Shown in pieces: positions 25,889-34,090 of a DNA stretch of 64,000 nucleotides. The stretch comes from CAVORB01 sp963736235. Its GTDB lineage: Bacteria > Pseudomonadota > Gammaproteobacteria > Chromatiales > Chromatiaceae. Numbering within the stretch: position 1 is the first letter of the stretch; each line of letters starts with the position of its first letter. Position numbers and translations under genes: made by a program. The stretch lies in the NCBI GenBank assembly GCA_963736235.1, contig CAVTOR010000005.1:186001-250000 (forward strand), given 5' to 3'. The notes under the pieces are model-generated. The model saw only the letters and a program-made list of their open reading frames with translations, was not told the DNA's origin and made no database searches.

Positions 25889-25903
25889 TTTGACCGAAGT
25901 CAA
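25863..25903 (-). promoter_or_regulatory. class II FNR-type promoter of nrdD
   Basis: On the minus strand TTGACTTCGGTCAA (plus 25890-25903) is a perfect TTGAC-N4-GTCAA dyad of the FNR/ANR type. A consensus -10, TATAAT, lies at plus 25863-25868. The dyad centre sits about 41 bases upstream of the predicted start site, the position for class II FNR activation. This fits oxygen-limited expression of the class III reductase. Confidence 0.7.
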
Positions 25904-26089
25904 GTAGGCCCTAGTTGCCACTTGGGCGGAGCATTCGATCGGGGAAGATGCTTGCTGTAAGGTCTTTCCGCCATTGCGCGAGGCCGCCGCGGATTGCCGG
26001 GGGCTGGCGCCAGGACCCGCGTGGCAGTCGCCGGGTGTTTGATTCGCACTCTACAATTACCCTCACATCGTTAAGTATTGGAGGCCCTC

Positions 26090-26875
26090 ATGACCAAGAC
26101 CGCGATCCAGGTCATCGACCGGGCGGCCGCGCTTCTGGATGCCCTGGCCCGTGCCGGGGGCTCCGCCAGCCTCAAGATCCTTTCCGCGGATGCCCAACTG
26201 CATCCGTCCACGGCATCGCGGATCCTCACCTCACTGATGGCCCACGGCTACGTCGAGCGGGCTGGGTCGGGGCGTTACAAGCTCGGGGTGCGCCTGTTGC
26301 AGCTGGCGGCCAAGGTGGGCACCCAGCTCGACGTGCGCCGGGTAGCGCCGCCCGTGATGGAATGGCTGCGCGACGAGGTGGGTGAAACGGTGAACCTCAG
26401 TCTGCGTGACCGCGACGAGGTGGTCTACGTGGAGCGCGTCACCTCCAGCCAGATGATGCGGGTGGAGCAGGTGGTGGGCAGCCGCGCACCCCTGCACGTG
26501 ACCGCGGTCGGCAAGCTGTTCCTGGGAGAGGGGGGTGACTCCGAGGTTCGCTCCTACGCATTGCGTTCCGGCCTGCCTTCCTACACCCGACACAGCATCC
26601 GCGATGCGGAGACCCTGGTGCAGGAGGCGCGCCAGGCCCTGGCCCAGGGATTCGCGTTCGACGACGAGGAGGCCGAGCTTGGTGTGGGCTGCATCGGTGT
26701 TCTGGTGCACGATGCCCGGGGCGTGGCGGTGGCCGGGCTCTCGGTGTCCGCCCCGCGGGAGCGTCGCCGGGACGAGTGGGTGCCCCTGGTCCAGGAGGGG
26801 GCGCGCAGGATCTCGGAACGGCTGGGCTACGCGGCGCCAGAAACGCCTGCGGTGTCCACCGATCCGCCCGCTTAA
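26090..26875 (+). CDS. IclR-family transcriptional regulator, 261 aa
   Basis: An N-terminal winged HTH (about residues 5-65: IQVIDRAAALLDALARAGGS, then PSTASRILTSLMAHGYVER) precedes the IclR effector domain with GETVNLSLRDRDEVVYVERV and a C-terminal GVGCIGVLVHDARGVAVAGLSVSAP signature. The ATG at 26090 has GGAGG upstream. It divides the divergent nrdD operon from trkH. The effector and targets are unknown; IclR proteins often control catabolic or acetate-related genes, but nothing next to it points to a pathway. Confidence 0.9.
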   Translation: MTKTAIQVIDRAAALLDALARAGGSASLKILSADAQLHPSTASRILTSLMAHGYVERAGSGRYKLGVRLLQLAAKVGTQLDVRRVAPPVMEWLRDEVGETVNLSLRDRDEVVYVERVTSSQMMRVEQVVGSRAPLHVTAVGKLFLGEGGDSEVRSYALRSGLPSYTRHSIRDAETLVQEARQALAQGFAFDDEEAELGVGCIGVLVHDARGVAVAGLSVSAPRERRRDEWVPLVQEGARRISERLGYAAPETPAVSTDPPA

Positions 26876-26891
26876 CGGGAACCGCTTCCGC

Positions 26892-28328
26892 ATGGCGAGC
26901 CTCAACGCTCAGGTGCGCCCCCTCAGGCAGCCGGTGCGGATGCGGGCGATTTGCCGCCACCTCGGGCAGGTGGCGCTGGTGCTCTCGATCCTGTCGGCGG
27001 TGCCGACCCTGTTCGCCTTCGCGAGTGGGGACACCCGCCTTGCCTGGTTCCTCCTTCTGGCGGCCGTGGTGCCCGCGCTCGCCCTCGGGGCCTGCGCGCG
27101 TCTGCCACCCGAGGAGCGGCCCCTGCAGGCCAGTGAGGCGTTGGCGGTGACCGCCCTAGCCTTCGTCCTCGCGTCGGGACTCATGACCGCCCCCCTGACC
27201 GCGACCGGTCTGGCTCCGCTGGACGCTTGGTTCGAGGCGGTATCGGGGGTTACCACAACGGGCCTGACCATGGTGCCGGATCCCCAGCACCGGTCCGATG
27301 CTTTTCTGTTCACCCGCGCCTGGATGCAGTGGTTCGGAGGCCTGGGCATCGTGGTGCTGTCGCTGGCTCTCGCCTTCGGGCGTGTCGCGGACATGCGCCA
27401 ATTGGCCGACGCCGCCTCGGAGGAGGAGGATCTGATCCCCGGGGTCCGTATGCACGCCCGCCGGGTGCTGGCGGTCTATCTGGTGCTGACGGCGGCGGGG
27501 TTCGGGTTGGTCCTAGCCGCGGGGCTGCCCGTGTTCGAGGCCCTGATCCACACCTTGAGCGCGGTCTCCACCGGCGGCTTCTCGGCGTTCCCGGACAGCC
27601 TGGCCGGACTGGACCGTCGCACCCAGTCGGCCCTGTTGACGGTGGCCTTTCTGGGCGCGTTGCCACTGCCCCTGTTCTATCGCGTCTTCGCCCGGGGTGC
27701 ACGGGAGCTGGTGCGGGATCCGGAGCTGCGGGCGCTGGCCGCGGCGGCGTGCCTCGTCGCCCTGCTGCTGTGGCTGGTTGGGCGCGTCGCACCCGCCGAT
27801 GCCCTGATGCAGGCCCTGAGCGCCCAGACCGGCACCGGATTCTCGACCCTGGACGTCGGCGCGCTCGAGCCACAGGCGAAGTGGGTGCTGGTGTTGTCCA
27901 TGGTGACCGGCGCCGGAGTCGGCTCCACCGCGGGCGGCGTGAAGCTGCTGCGGCTCCTGATCCTGCTGAGGGTGATCCAGTTCGCGATCCTGCGCGCCCA
28001 GACCCCCCGCCACGCCGTGCTTCAGCCCTGCCTTGCCGGACGCCCGCTGGAGCCGGCGCAGATCGAACACGCCCTGCTGCTGCTCCTGCTCTTCCCACTG
28101 GTGATTCTGTGCTCGTGGCTGCCCTTTCTCGCGATGGGTCACGATCCGCTCAACGCGCTGCTGGAGGTGGTCTCGGCGACCGCCACCGTCGGCCTCTCCT
28201 CGGGAATCACCAGGCCCGAGCTCGCGCCCTGGCTCAAGGCCGTGCTGACCTTTGACATGCTCGCCGGCAGGGTGGAGGTCTTCGCACTGCTGGTGCTGTT
28301 GTATCCTGGCACCTGGTATAAGCCCTGA
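26892..28328 (+). CDS. trkH: Trk potassium uptake protein, membrane subunit, 478 aa
   Basis: This inner-membrane K+ channel subunit has four pore loops, each with a recognisable selectivity segment: VTTTGLTM, STGGFSAF, GTGFSTLD and TVGLSSG. The many hydrophobic helices and the end TFDMLAGRVEVFALLVL are typical of TrkH. The frame is open upstream, but the start at the ATG at 26892 (MASLNAQVRPLRQPVRMR) gives the usual length and avoids overlap with the IclR gene. trkA follows 41 bases downstream, so the pair forms a K+ uptake unit with TrkA gating it by nucleotide binding. Confidence 0.93.
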   Translation: MASLNAQVRPLRQPVRMRAICRHLGQVALVLSILSAVPTLFAFASGDTRLAWFLLLAAVVPALALGACARLPPEERPLQASEALAVTALAFVLASGLMTAPLTATGLAPLDAWFEAVSGVTTTGLTMVPDPQHRSDAFLFTRAWMQWFGGLGIVVLSLALAFGRVADMRQLADAASEEEDLIPGVRMHARRVLAVYLVLTAAGFGLVLAAGLPVFEALIHTLSAVSTGGFSAFPDSLAGLDRRTQSALLTVAFLGALPLPLFYRVFARGARELVRDPELRALAAAACLVALLLWLVGRVAPADALMQALSAQTGTGFSTLDVGALEPQAKWVLVLSMVTGAGVGSTAGGVKLLRLLILLRVIQFAILRAQTPRHAVLQPCLAGRPLEPAQIEHALLLLLLFPLVILCSWLPFLAMGHDPLNALLEVVSATATVGLSSGITRPELAPWLKAVLTFDMLAGRVEVFALLVLLYPGTWYKP

Positions 28329-28369
28329 GTGCCGGATTGCCGGCCCCGATCCGAGCAGGAGCCCTCGAC

Positions 28370-29014
28370 ATGCGTTTCGTCTTCGTCGGCAGCGGGACCC
28401 TGGCGGTGCTTACCGGGCGCATGCTCATGGAGCGCCGGCACGAGGTGGTCATGGTCGAGCGGGACCTGGAGACCATCGAGCAGATCCGCGAGGAGCTGGA
28501 CGTCGGCTTCATCCACGGCGACGGGACGCGCCCGGCCATCCTGCGGGAGGCGGACCCGGAGGCCACCGACATGCTGTTCTGCGTCACCCACGACGATCAG
28601 GCCAACATCATTGCCAGCCTGGTTGCGCGCTCTCTGGGATTCCTGCGGGTGGTGACCAAGATCGAGGACCCGGAGCTGGAGCATATCTGTGCCGAGCTCG
28701 GTCTCGCGGACTCTCTGGTGCCCATGCACACGGTCGGGCGTTACCTCGCGGATCTGGCCGAGGGGCGGGATATTCCCCTGGTATCGGACATCCTGCGCGG
28801 CGACGCGCGGGTGTTTTCCTTCCGTGTCGGCGAGGAGCAGGCGTCGCCCGTCGCTGACCTGGCCCTGCCGAAGACTGCCCGAGTCATCTGCGTCTACCGC
28901 AACGGCGACGAGTTTCTGCTCGCCGGGCCAGAGACTCGCCTGGAGGTAGGTGACGAGGTCGTGGTGCTCACTCGTGCCCGCCACGTCGAGGCGCTGCGCG
29001 AGCGGTACGCTTGA
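28370..29014 (+). CDS. trkA: TrkA-type potassium uptake regulatory subunit, 214 aa
   Basis: A single RCK unit: an N-terminal Rossmann fold (RFVFVGSGTLAVLTGRMLMERRHEVVMVERD, then GDGTRPAILREA) that binds NAD(H) or nucleotides, followed by a TrkA_C domain (LRLEVGDEVVVLTRARH-like region). At 214 residues it is the half-length, one-RCK form rather than the double-RCK enteric TrkA. The ATG at 28370 has AGGAG nine bases upstream. It probably docks on the TrkH encoded just upstream. recQ starts 19 bases after its stop. Confidence 0.9.
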   Translation: MRFVFVGSGTLAVLTGRMLMERRHEVVMVERDLETIEQIREELDVGFIHGDGTRPAILREADPEATDMLFCVTHDDQANIIASLVARSLGFLRVVTKIEDPELEHICAELGLADSLVPMHTVGRYLADLAEGRDIPLVSDILRGDARVFSFRVGEEQASPVADLALPKTARVICVYRNGDEFLLAGPETRLEVGDEVVVLTRARHVEALRERYA

Positions 29015-29033
29015 GCTGCGGCGGTCGTTGACG

Positions 29034-30845
29034 ATGTCCCCGGCACCTTTGGAGGTCCTGCGTAACGTCTTCGGTTTCCGCGAGTTCCGCGGCACCCAGG
29101 CAGAGATCGTCGCGCATGTCGCGGCGGGGGGCGATGCCCTGGTGCTGATGCCAACCGGCGGCGGCAAGTCCCTGTGCTACCAGATTCCCGCCCTGGTGCG
29201 TCCGGGTACGGGGGTGGTCGTCTCGCCCTTGATCGCCCTGATGCAGGACCAGGTGGAGACCCTGCGCCAGAATGGGGTGCGCGCCGCCTGCCTCAACTCC
29301 ACCCTGGGCATCGAGCAGGCTCTGGCGGTGGAGAGGGCGCTGGCGGACGGCGAGCTGGACTTGATCTACATGGCCCCTGAGCGCCTGGTCACGGACCGGA
29401 CGCTGGACCTACTGGCGCGATCGCGTATCAGCCTGTTCGCCATCGACGAGGCCCATTGCGTTTCCCAATGGGGGCACGATTTCCGTCCGGAATACGCGCA
29501 ACTCCACGTGCTCGCGGAACGCTTCCCCGGCGTGCCGCGGATCGCGTTGACCGCCACTGCAGACGCCCCCACCCGCGCCGACATCCTCGAACGTCTGACG
29601 CTGCGGCGGGCGCGGCCGTTCGTCAGCGGATTCGACCGCCCGAACATCCGTTACCGTATCGGTCAGTTCCAGAGCCCGCGCGAGGAGCTGCATCGTTTTC
29701 TCGCCCGCGAACACCCGCGGGACGCCGGTATCGTCTACTGCCTGTCCCGGCGCAAGGTGGATACGGTTGCGGACTGGCTGACCGCCAAGGGCTGGACGGC
29801 GCTGCCCTACCACGCCGGTCTCGGGGCCGAGACCCGCGCCCTGCACCAGCAGCGGTTCCTGCGCGAGGACGCGGTGATCATCGTCGCGACCATCGCCTTC
29901 GGCATGGGTATCGACAAGCCGGACGTGCGCTTCGTCGCCCATCTCGATCTGCCCAAGAGCGTGGAGGCCTACTATCAGGAGACCGGAAGGGCCGGCCGCG
30001 ACGGTCTGCCCGCCGATGCCTGGATGGCCTACGGGCTGCAGGGCGTGCTCACCCTGCGCCAGATGATGGAGCAGTCCGAGGCCGACGAGCGCCACAAGGC
30101 CATCGAGCGGCGCAAGCTGGAAGCCATGCTCGGCCTGTGCGAGATCGCCAGCTGCCGGCGCGAGGCCCTGCTGCGCTATTTCGGCGACCGGTCGCCCGCG
30201 CCCTGCGGCAACTGCGACAACTGCCTGGAGCCTCCCGATACCTGGGACGGGACCCTGGCCGCCCGTCAGGCCATGTCCGCCGTCTACCGCACGGGGCAAA
30301 GATTCGGGGTCAACTACCTGATCGCCCTGCTGCGTGGCCAGGACGATGAGCGCATGCGCCGCCTCGGCCACGACCAGCTTCAGGTCTTCGGTCTCGGTCG
30401 CGAGCTGGAGGAGGGCCAATGGCGCTCCCTGTTCCGTCAGCTGGTGGCGCGGGGCCTGCTCTCGGTGGACGTGTCGGGTCACGGCTCGCTGCTGCTCACG
30501 GAGGCGGCGCGGCCGGTGCTGAGGGGGGAGGTGCCGTTGGAGCTTCGCCGCGACCGCAAACCGAAGCGCCGCGGCAGAGAGGCCCGCCGGGTGGATCTCA
30601 CTGGGGACGATCTGGCCTTGTGGGAGGCGCTGCGCACCAAGCGGCGGGAACTGGCCGCGGGGCAGGGGGTGCCGCCCTACGTCATTTTCCACGACACGGT
30701 GCTACGGCAGATGGTGGAGCGACGACCGCGTGATTTGGCCGAACTCGCCCTGCTGGACGGGGTCGGCGAGCGCAAACTCGCCCGTTATGCGGACGATTTC
30801 CTCGCCGTCTTGAGAGGTTACCCGCCGGGGTTGCTGGTCGGGTAA
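29034..30845 (+). CDS. recQ: ATP-dependent DNA helicase RecQ, 603 aa
   Basis: A 3'-5' helicase in RecF-type recombination and fork repair. Helicase motifs include FRGTQAEIV, Walker A TGGGKSLCYQ, DEAHCVSQWGHDFRPEY, the SAT-like TATAD, and QETGRAGRDG. The Zn-binding RQC entry CGNCDNC is complete with its upstream cysteines (CEIASCRR), and a C-terminal HRDC domain (LWEALRTKRRELAAGQGVPP...) is present. I start at the ATG at 29034; upstream extension overlaps trkA. A long hairpin follows ten bases after the stop. Confidence 0.96.
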   Translation: MSPAPLEVLRNVFGFREFRGTQAEIVAHVAAGGDALVLMPTGGGKSLCYQIPALVRPGTGVVVSPLIALMQDQVETLRQNGVRAACLNSTLGIEQALAVERALADGELDLIYMAPERLVTDRTLDLLARSRISLFAIDEAHCVSQWGHDFRPEYAQLHVLAERFPGVPRIALTATADAPTRADILERLTLRRARPFVSGFDRPNIRYRIGQFQSPREELHRFLAREHPRDAGIVYCLSRRKVDTVADWLTAKGWTALPYHAGLGAETRALHQQRFLREDAVIIVATIAFGMGIDKPDVRFVAHLDLPKSVEAYYQETGRAGRDGLPADAWMAYGLQGVLTLRQMMEQSEADERHKAIERRKLEAMLGLCEIASCRREALLRYFGDRSPAPCGNCDNCLEPPDTWDGTLAARQAMSAVYRTGQRFGVNYLIALLRGQDDERMRRLGHDQLQVFGLGRELEEGQWRSLFRQLVARGLLSVDVSGHGSLLLTEAARPVLRGEVPLELRRDRKPKRRGREARRVDLTGDDLALWEALRTKRRELAAGQGVPPYVIFHDTVLRQMVERRPRDLAELALLDGVGERKLARYADDFLAVLRGYPPGLLVG

Positions 30846-30854
30846 AGAGCGAAA

Positions 30855-30890
30855 CGTCCGGGGGGCGGCTCTTCGCCGGCCCCCCGGACG
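30855..30890. terminator. long GC hairpin between converging recQ and the RRM gene
   Basis: CGTCCGGGGGGC pairs perfectly over 12 bases with its complement, extended inside by GGC/GCC around a five-base loop. It lies between two converging genes and probably ends both transcripts. T-runs are absent on both sides. Confidence 0.7.
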
Positions 30891-30897
30891 CCGTCGG

Positions 30898-31179
30898 TCA
30901 GTACCGGCGGCCGCCACCACCGCGCGGGGGACGCTCGGCGCGAGGCTTGGCCTGGTTGACCTTCATGTTGCGGCCCTTGAGAGCCGTCTCGTTCAGCGCC
31001 TTGATGGCGGCGTCGGCCTCGGAGTTGTTCGGCATCTCGACGAAGCCGAAGCCCTTGGACTGCCCGGAAAACTTGTCGGTGATCAGGCTTACGCTGGAGA
31101 TCTCACCGTACGCCGCGAAGGCATCCCTGAGGTCGTCCTCGGTGACGCTGTAAGCCAGGTTTCCTACGTAGATATTCAT
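30898..31179 (-). CDS. RRM RNA-binding protein with Gly-rich tail, 93 aa
   Basis: A single RNA-recognition motif has RNP2 IYVGNLAY near the N-terminus and RNP1 KGFGFVEM in the middle, followed by a short basic Gly/Arg tail (RPPRGGGGRRY). Such proteins are often cold-induced RNA chaperones in cyanobacteria and proteobacteria. A ribosome binding site is only weak (AGAGA). The 5' flank has nested inverted repeats at 31199-31252 that could control expression. It lies beside a DEAD-box helicase gene on the same strand, a pairing that suits cold-shock RNA remodelling. Confidence 0.93.
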   Translation of the reverse strand: MNIYVGNLAYSVTEDDLRDAFAAYGEISSVSLITDKFSGQSKGFGFVEMPNNSEADAAIKALNETALKGRNMKVNQAKPRAERPPRGGGGRRY

Positions 31180-31198
31180 CGCTTCTGTCTCTATCGCT

Positions 31199-31252
31199 CT
31201 TGTGTGTTGTGAAAGTGGGAAACGGCCGAGTAGTCAACACACAAGCTACTCG
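31199..31252 (-). promoter_or_regulatory. mutually exclusive inverted repeats upstream of the RRM gene
   Basis: CTTGTGTGTTG (31199-31209) pairs perfectly with CAACACACAAG (31235-31245). The loop and right arm of that structure overlap a second palindrome, CGAGTAG (31227-31233) with CTACTCG (31246-31252). Both cannot form at once. They lie 20-73 bases upstream of the RRM start codon, so they may be an RNA switch in the leader or a bound operator. A TTGACT that could be a -35 element lies within them. Confidence 0.5.
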
Positions 31253-31302
31253 ACGGTTGCCGCCTTCCGGATCCACGGAACGGCGAATTCATGCCGCGGA
31301 TA

Positions 31303-32553
31303 TTACCCCGGCTGGCTGGTCCGGCGGTCGCCTCGCCATGGCCGGCGTTGGCCGCGGCGCGGCTCGGGTGGCACCCCGTTCGCCGGTCGGCGCGACTCGG
31401 GAGCCGCGGCGGTCCCGGGGCGGGGCTCGAAGCCGGCGACGGTGTGCAACGGGATCTCACGCCTCAGCACGCGCTGAATGTCGACGAGCAGCTTGTGCTC
31501 ATCCGGGCTGACCAGCGACAGGGCGGCGCCCTCGGATCCCGGCGCGGCCGGTGCGCCCGATCCGGTGGACATAGTCCTCGGGGACGTTGGGCAGCTCGTA
31601 GTTCACCACGTGGGGCAGACGGTCGATGTCCAAGCCCGCGGGCGGCGATATCGGTCGCGACCAGCGCGCGCACCCCGCCACGCTTGAAGTCCTGAAGCGC
31701 GCGGGTGCGGGCGCTCTGGCTCTTGTTGCCGTGAATGGCGGCGGCGCTGATGCCGTCCTGGCCGAGCTGGTCGGAGAGCCGGTTGGCGCCGTGCTTGGTG
31801 CGGGTGAAGACCAGCACCTGCTCCCAGCCCCCGCTGTGAATCAGGTGGGAGAGCAGCTCGCGCTTGCGGGTCTTCTCCACCGGATGCGCAACCTGTTGGT
31901 ACGGTCTCCGCCGCCGTGTTGCGGCGCGCGACCTCGATCATGACGGGATCGTGGAGCAGGCCGTCGGCCAGCTGCTCGATCTCCTTCGAGTAGGTGGCGG
32001 AGAAGAGCAGGTTCTGTCGCCGCTTGCGGCAGCAGCGCGAGCACCCGGCGGATGTCGTGGATGAAGCCCATGTCGAGCATGCGGTCGGCCTCGTCCAGCA
32101 CCAGGATCTCGATCCGGGAGAGGTCGATGGTGCCGCTGGCCGGCATGATCGAGCAGCCGTCCCGGGGTGGCGACCACGATGTCGACGCCTCGGCGCAGCC
32201 GGTCGACCTGAGGCTGCATGCCGACGCCGCCGAAGATGACGGCCGAGCGCAGAGGCAGGTGCTGGCCGTAGGTGCGGAAGCTCTCCTCGACCTGGGCGGC
32301 GAGCTCCCGGGTCGGCGTGAGGATCAGGGCGCGCGGCCGTCGGTCGCCGCTCGGTCCTGGACTGCAAGAGCTGCAGCATGGGCAACGTGAAGGCGGCCGT
32401 CTTGCCGGTGCCGGTCTGCGCTCCGGCGAGAATGTCGCGTTCGGCGAGAACCTCGGGGACGGCGCGGATCTGAATGGGGGTCGGTTGCGTGTAGCCGCGC
32501 GCCTCGACGGCGCGGACCAGCTCTTCCATGAGGCCAAGTGTGCGAAATGTCAT
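31303..32553 (-). CDS. DEAD-box RNA helicase (RhlE-like), multiply frameshifted
   Basis: A conserved ATP-dependent RNA helicase can be read across three frames. It starts MTFRTLGLMEELVRAVEARGY at the ATG at 32553, with AGGAG upstream. Motifs, in order, are the Q motif, AGAQTGTGKT, ALILTPTRELA, VATPGRLLDHA, VLDEADRMLDMG, LLFSATYSKEI, VFTRTKHGANRL, ATDIAARGLDID and HRIGRTGRAG. Frame changes are needed near 32340, 32150, 32025, 31890, 31635 and 31540. About 417 codons in all match RhlE-type length. No internal stop is seen apart from frame changes, so indel errors are more likely than decay. The neighbouring RRM gene fits an RNA-remodelling pair. Confidence 0.85.
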
Positions 32554-32903
32554 CAATACTCCTGGGGGAACCTGGCTCGAATCCAACGGCTCCCGTGTGC
32601 TCCGAACGTCAACCACTGGGCCAAGTTGGAGCGGGGTATACAAGGGCCTACCCGGGGATTCCGGGCCGGTCTAGGCGGGGCCATGTTGTCTATGCGGGTG
32701 AGCCTTCGGAGGGGGGATCGACCGTGAGACAGGGCGCCGACCGGACGGCGCTTTTTCGTGACGCCGGAGTATACCCCAGAACGCAGCTCAGGAAAGAATT
32801 TTTTCCTCGCGTCCCGAGCGGCGTTGTTGCTCGCGATGAACTGGTGGATCATAGGCGCAGGAAAGGGCGGAACCCGCATGGTTGTAGCGGGGAGGTTGGT
32901 TCC
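32554..32903. other. gene-free leader ahead of the nickel transporter
   Basis: No coding frame is supported. The stretch holds the promoter side of the minus-strand helicase and a plus-strand intrinsic terminator at 32734-32756. I find no cobalamin riboswitch box and no NikR-like GTATGA/TCATAC dyad. Confidence 0.5.
32734..32756 (+). terminator. orphan intrinsic terminator or attenuator upstream of cbiM
   Basis: GCGCCG and CGGCGC pair around a six-base loop and are followed directly by TTTTT, a standard rightward terminator. No gene on the plus strand precedes it, and cbiM starts about 150 bases downstream. It may end a short leader or sRNA and so attenuate the transporter operon. Confidence 0.6.
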
Positions 32904-33530
32904 ATCGCACACATTCCGGATGGCGTCCTCAGCGTGCCGGTGTTGGCGGCGGGCGTGGCGGTCACCGCGGGCGCCTTGGCGCTGGCGCTGAGCCGTCTCG
33001 ACTACGAGCGGATTCCGCAGGCAGCCGTGCTGGCCGCGACCTTCTTCGTCGTCTCCGTGATCCACGTCCCCCTGGGTCCGGGCAGCGTGCACCTGTTGCT
33101 CAACGGCCTGATGGGGCTGGTGTTGGGGTGGTCCGCGGTTCCGGCGATTCTGGTGGGGCTCATGCTGCAGGCCGCCTTCTTCGGCTACGGCGGGCTCATC
33201 GTCCTGGGGGTCAACACCATGAACCTGGCCTTGCCCGCCCTGGCCTGCTCGGCCCTCTTCGGAGCCGCGGTGCCCCGAACGCGAGGGCGCGGGCAGTTCT
33301 GGCTGGGCGCGGCTTCCGGGGCGCTCGGGGTGTTCCTGACCGCGGTGCTGATGAGCGTTTCCCTCGCCCTGAGCGGTAGGGAGCTGATGCCGGCAGCCCA
33401 GGTCATCCTCGCCGCTTATCTTCCCCTGATCGTCGTGGAGGCCGCGGTGACGGGAGCGGTGATCGCCTTCCTCGGGCGCGTGGCCCCAGAGATCTTGTCT
33501 CCGCAGCCGTTGGGAGCCCAATCGAAGTGA
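32904..33530 (+). CDS. cbiM: nickel/cobalt ECF transporter substrate component CbiM/NikM, 208 aa
   Basis: This is the substrate-specific membrane subunit of a nickel or cobalt ECF importer. Relatives begin MAHIPDGVLS or MHIADGVLS. Here the matching residues are coded ATC GCA CAC ATT CCG, so the initiator at 32904 would be ATC, with GGGGAGG eight bases upstream. No ATG, GTG or TTG lies at the expected place. The metal-binding N-terminal His-Ile-Pro-Asp-Gly segment, several hydrophobic helices and the HVPLGPGSVHLLLNGLMG motif identify the family. Nickel is favoured because nikL and a His-rich ATPase tail accompany it. Confidence 0.85.
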   Translation: MAHIPDGVLSVPVLAAGVAVTAGALALALSRLDYERIPQAAVLAATFFVVSVIHVPLGPGSVHLLLNGLMGLVLGWSAVPAILVGLMLQAAFFGYGGLIVLGVNTMNLALPALACSALFGAAVPRTRGRGQFWLGAASGALGVFLTAVLMSVSLALSGRELMPAAQVILAAYLPLIVVEAAVTGAVIAFLGRVAPEILSPQPLGAQSK

Positions 33531-34090
33531 CTCGCCCTGTTGCTTTCCGAGCCCTGCCGCTTTGTCTCGCCGCGTGCCTGGTTCTCGCTTGTTCCCTCGT
33601 GTGGGCTCCCGCGGCCGCGCATGGGCTGGAGGTTTCCGCCTTCGCCACGGGGGACCGGGTCGAGGGCACCGTCCGCGGCAGCGATGGCGGCCCAGTCGCT
33701 GGCGCTCGCATCCGCGTGATGTCTCCGGCACGGCGCGTGCTCGCCGAGCTCGAATCCGACGCGGAGGGTGGATTCGTCTATCAGCCAGCGGCACCCGCCG
33801 ATCTGGTCATTCGCGCTGAGACTTTGGATGGCCATGCCGCCGAGTGGACCCTGACCGCGGCAGAGTTTGCCGATGCCCCGCCCGCGCGCTCTGGATTAGT
33901 GCCAAATCCCGACCTCGAATTCATGGTCGAGCGGGCGGTGGCCAGACAGGTGAAGCCCCTGCGCGAGCAGCTGATCGCCCACCAGGATCGGATCAGGCTG
34001 CAAGATCTCCTCGGCGGCATCGGCTACGTCCTGGGCTTGGCGGGTCTGGCGCTCTGGTGGCGAAGCCGCGGGGGCTCCGACGGGCAATGA
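33527..34090 (+). CDS. nikL: NikL-type accessory membrane protein, 187 aa
   Basis: The GTG at 33527 overlaps the cbiM stop. A signal peptide (about residues 1-31) ends AAAHGLEVSAFA, placing a histidine at the mature N-terminus. A carboxypeptidase-regulatory-like beta domain follows (DRVEGTVRGSDGGPVAGARIRV, FVYQPAAPADLVIRA), then a charged helix and one C-terminal membrane helix (GIGYVLGLAGLALWW). This layout matches NikL, an extra component of NikM-type nickel ECF transporters that replaces CbiN/NikN. The call rests on layout and context. Confidence 0.8.
   Translation: MTRPVAFRALPLCLAACLVLACSLVWAPAAAHGLEVSAFATGDRVEGTVRGSDGGPVAGARIRVMSPARRVLAELESDAEGGFVYQPAAPADLVIRAETLDGHAAEWTLTAAEFADAPPARSGLVPNPDLEFMVERAVARQVKPLREQLIAHQDRIRLQDLLGGIGYVLGLAGLALWWRSRGGSDGQ

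Noticed and set aside
32573..32600. tRNA-like T-arm (GGCTCGAATCC)
   Set aside because: No acceptor stem, D-arm or anticodon arm can be formed around it.
32554..32903. Cobalamin riboswitch ahead of cbiM
   Set aside because: No B12 box or core pairing is found, and nikL with a His-rich CbiO points to nickel.
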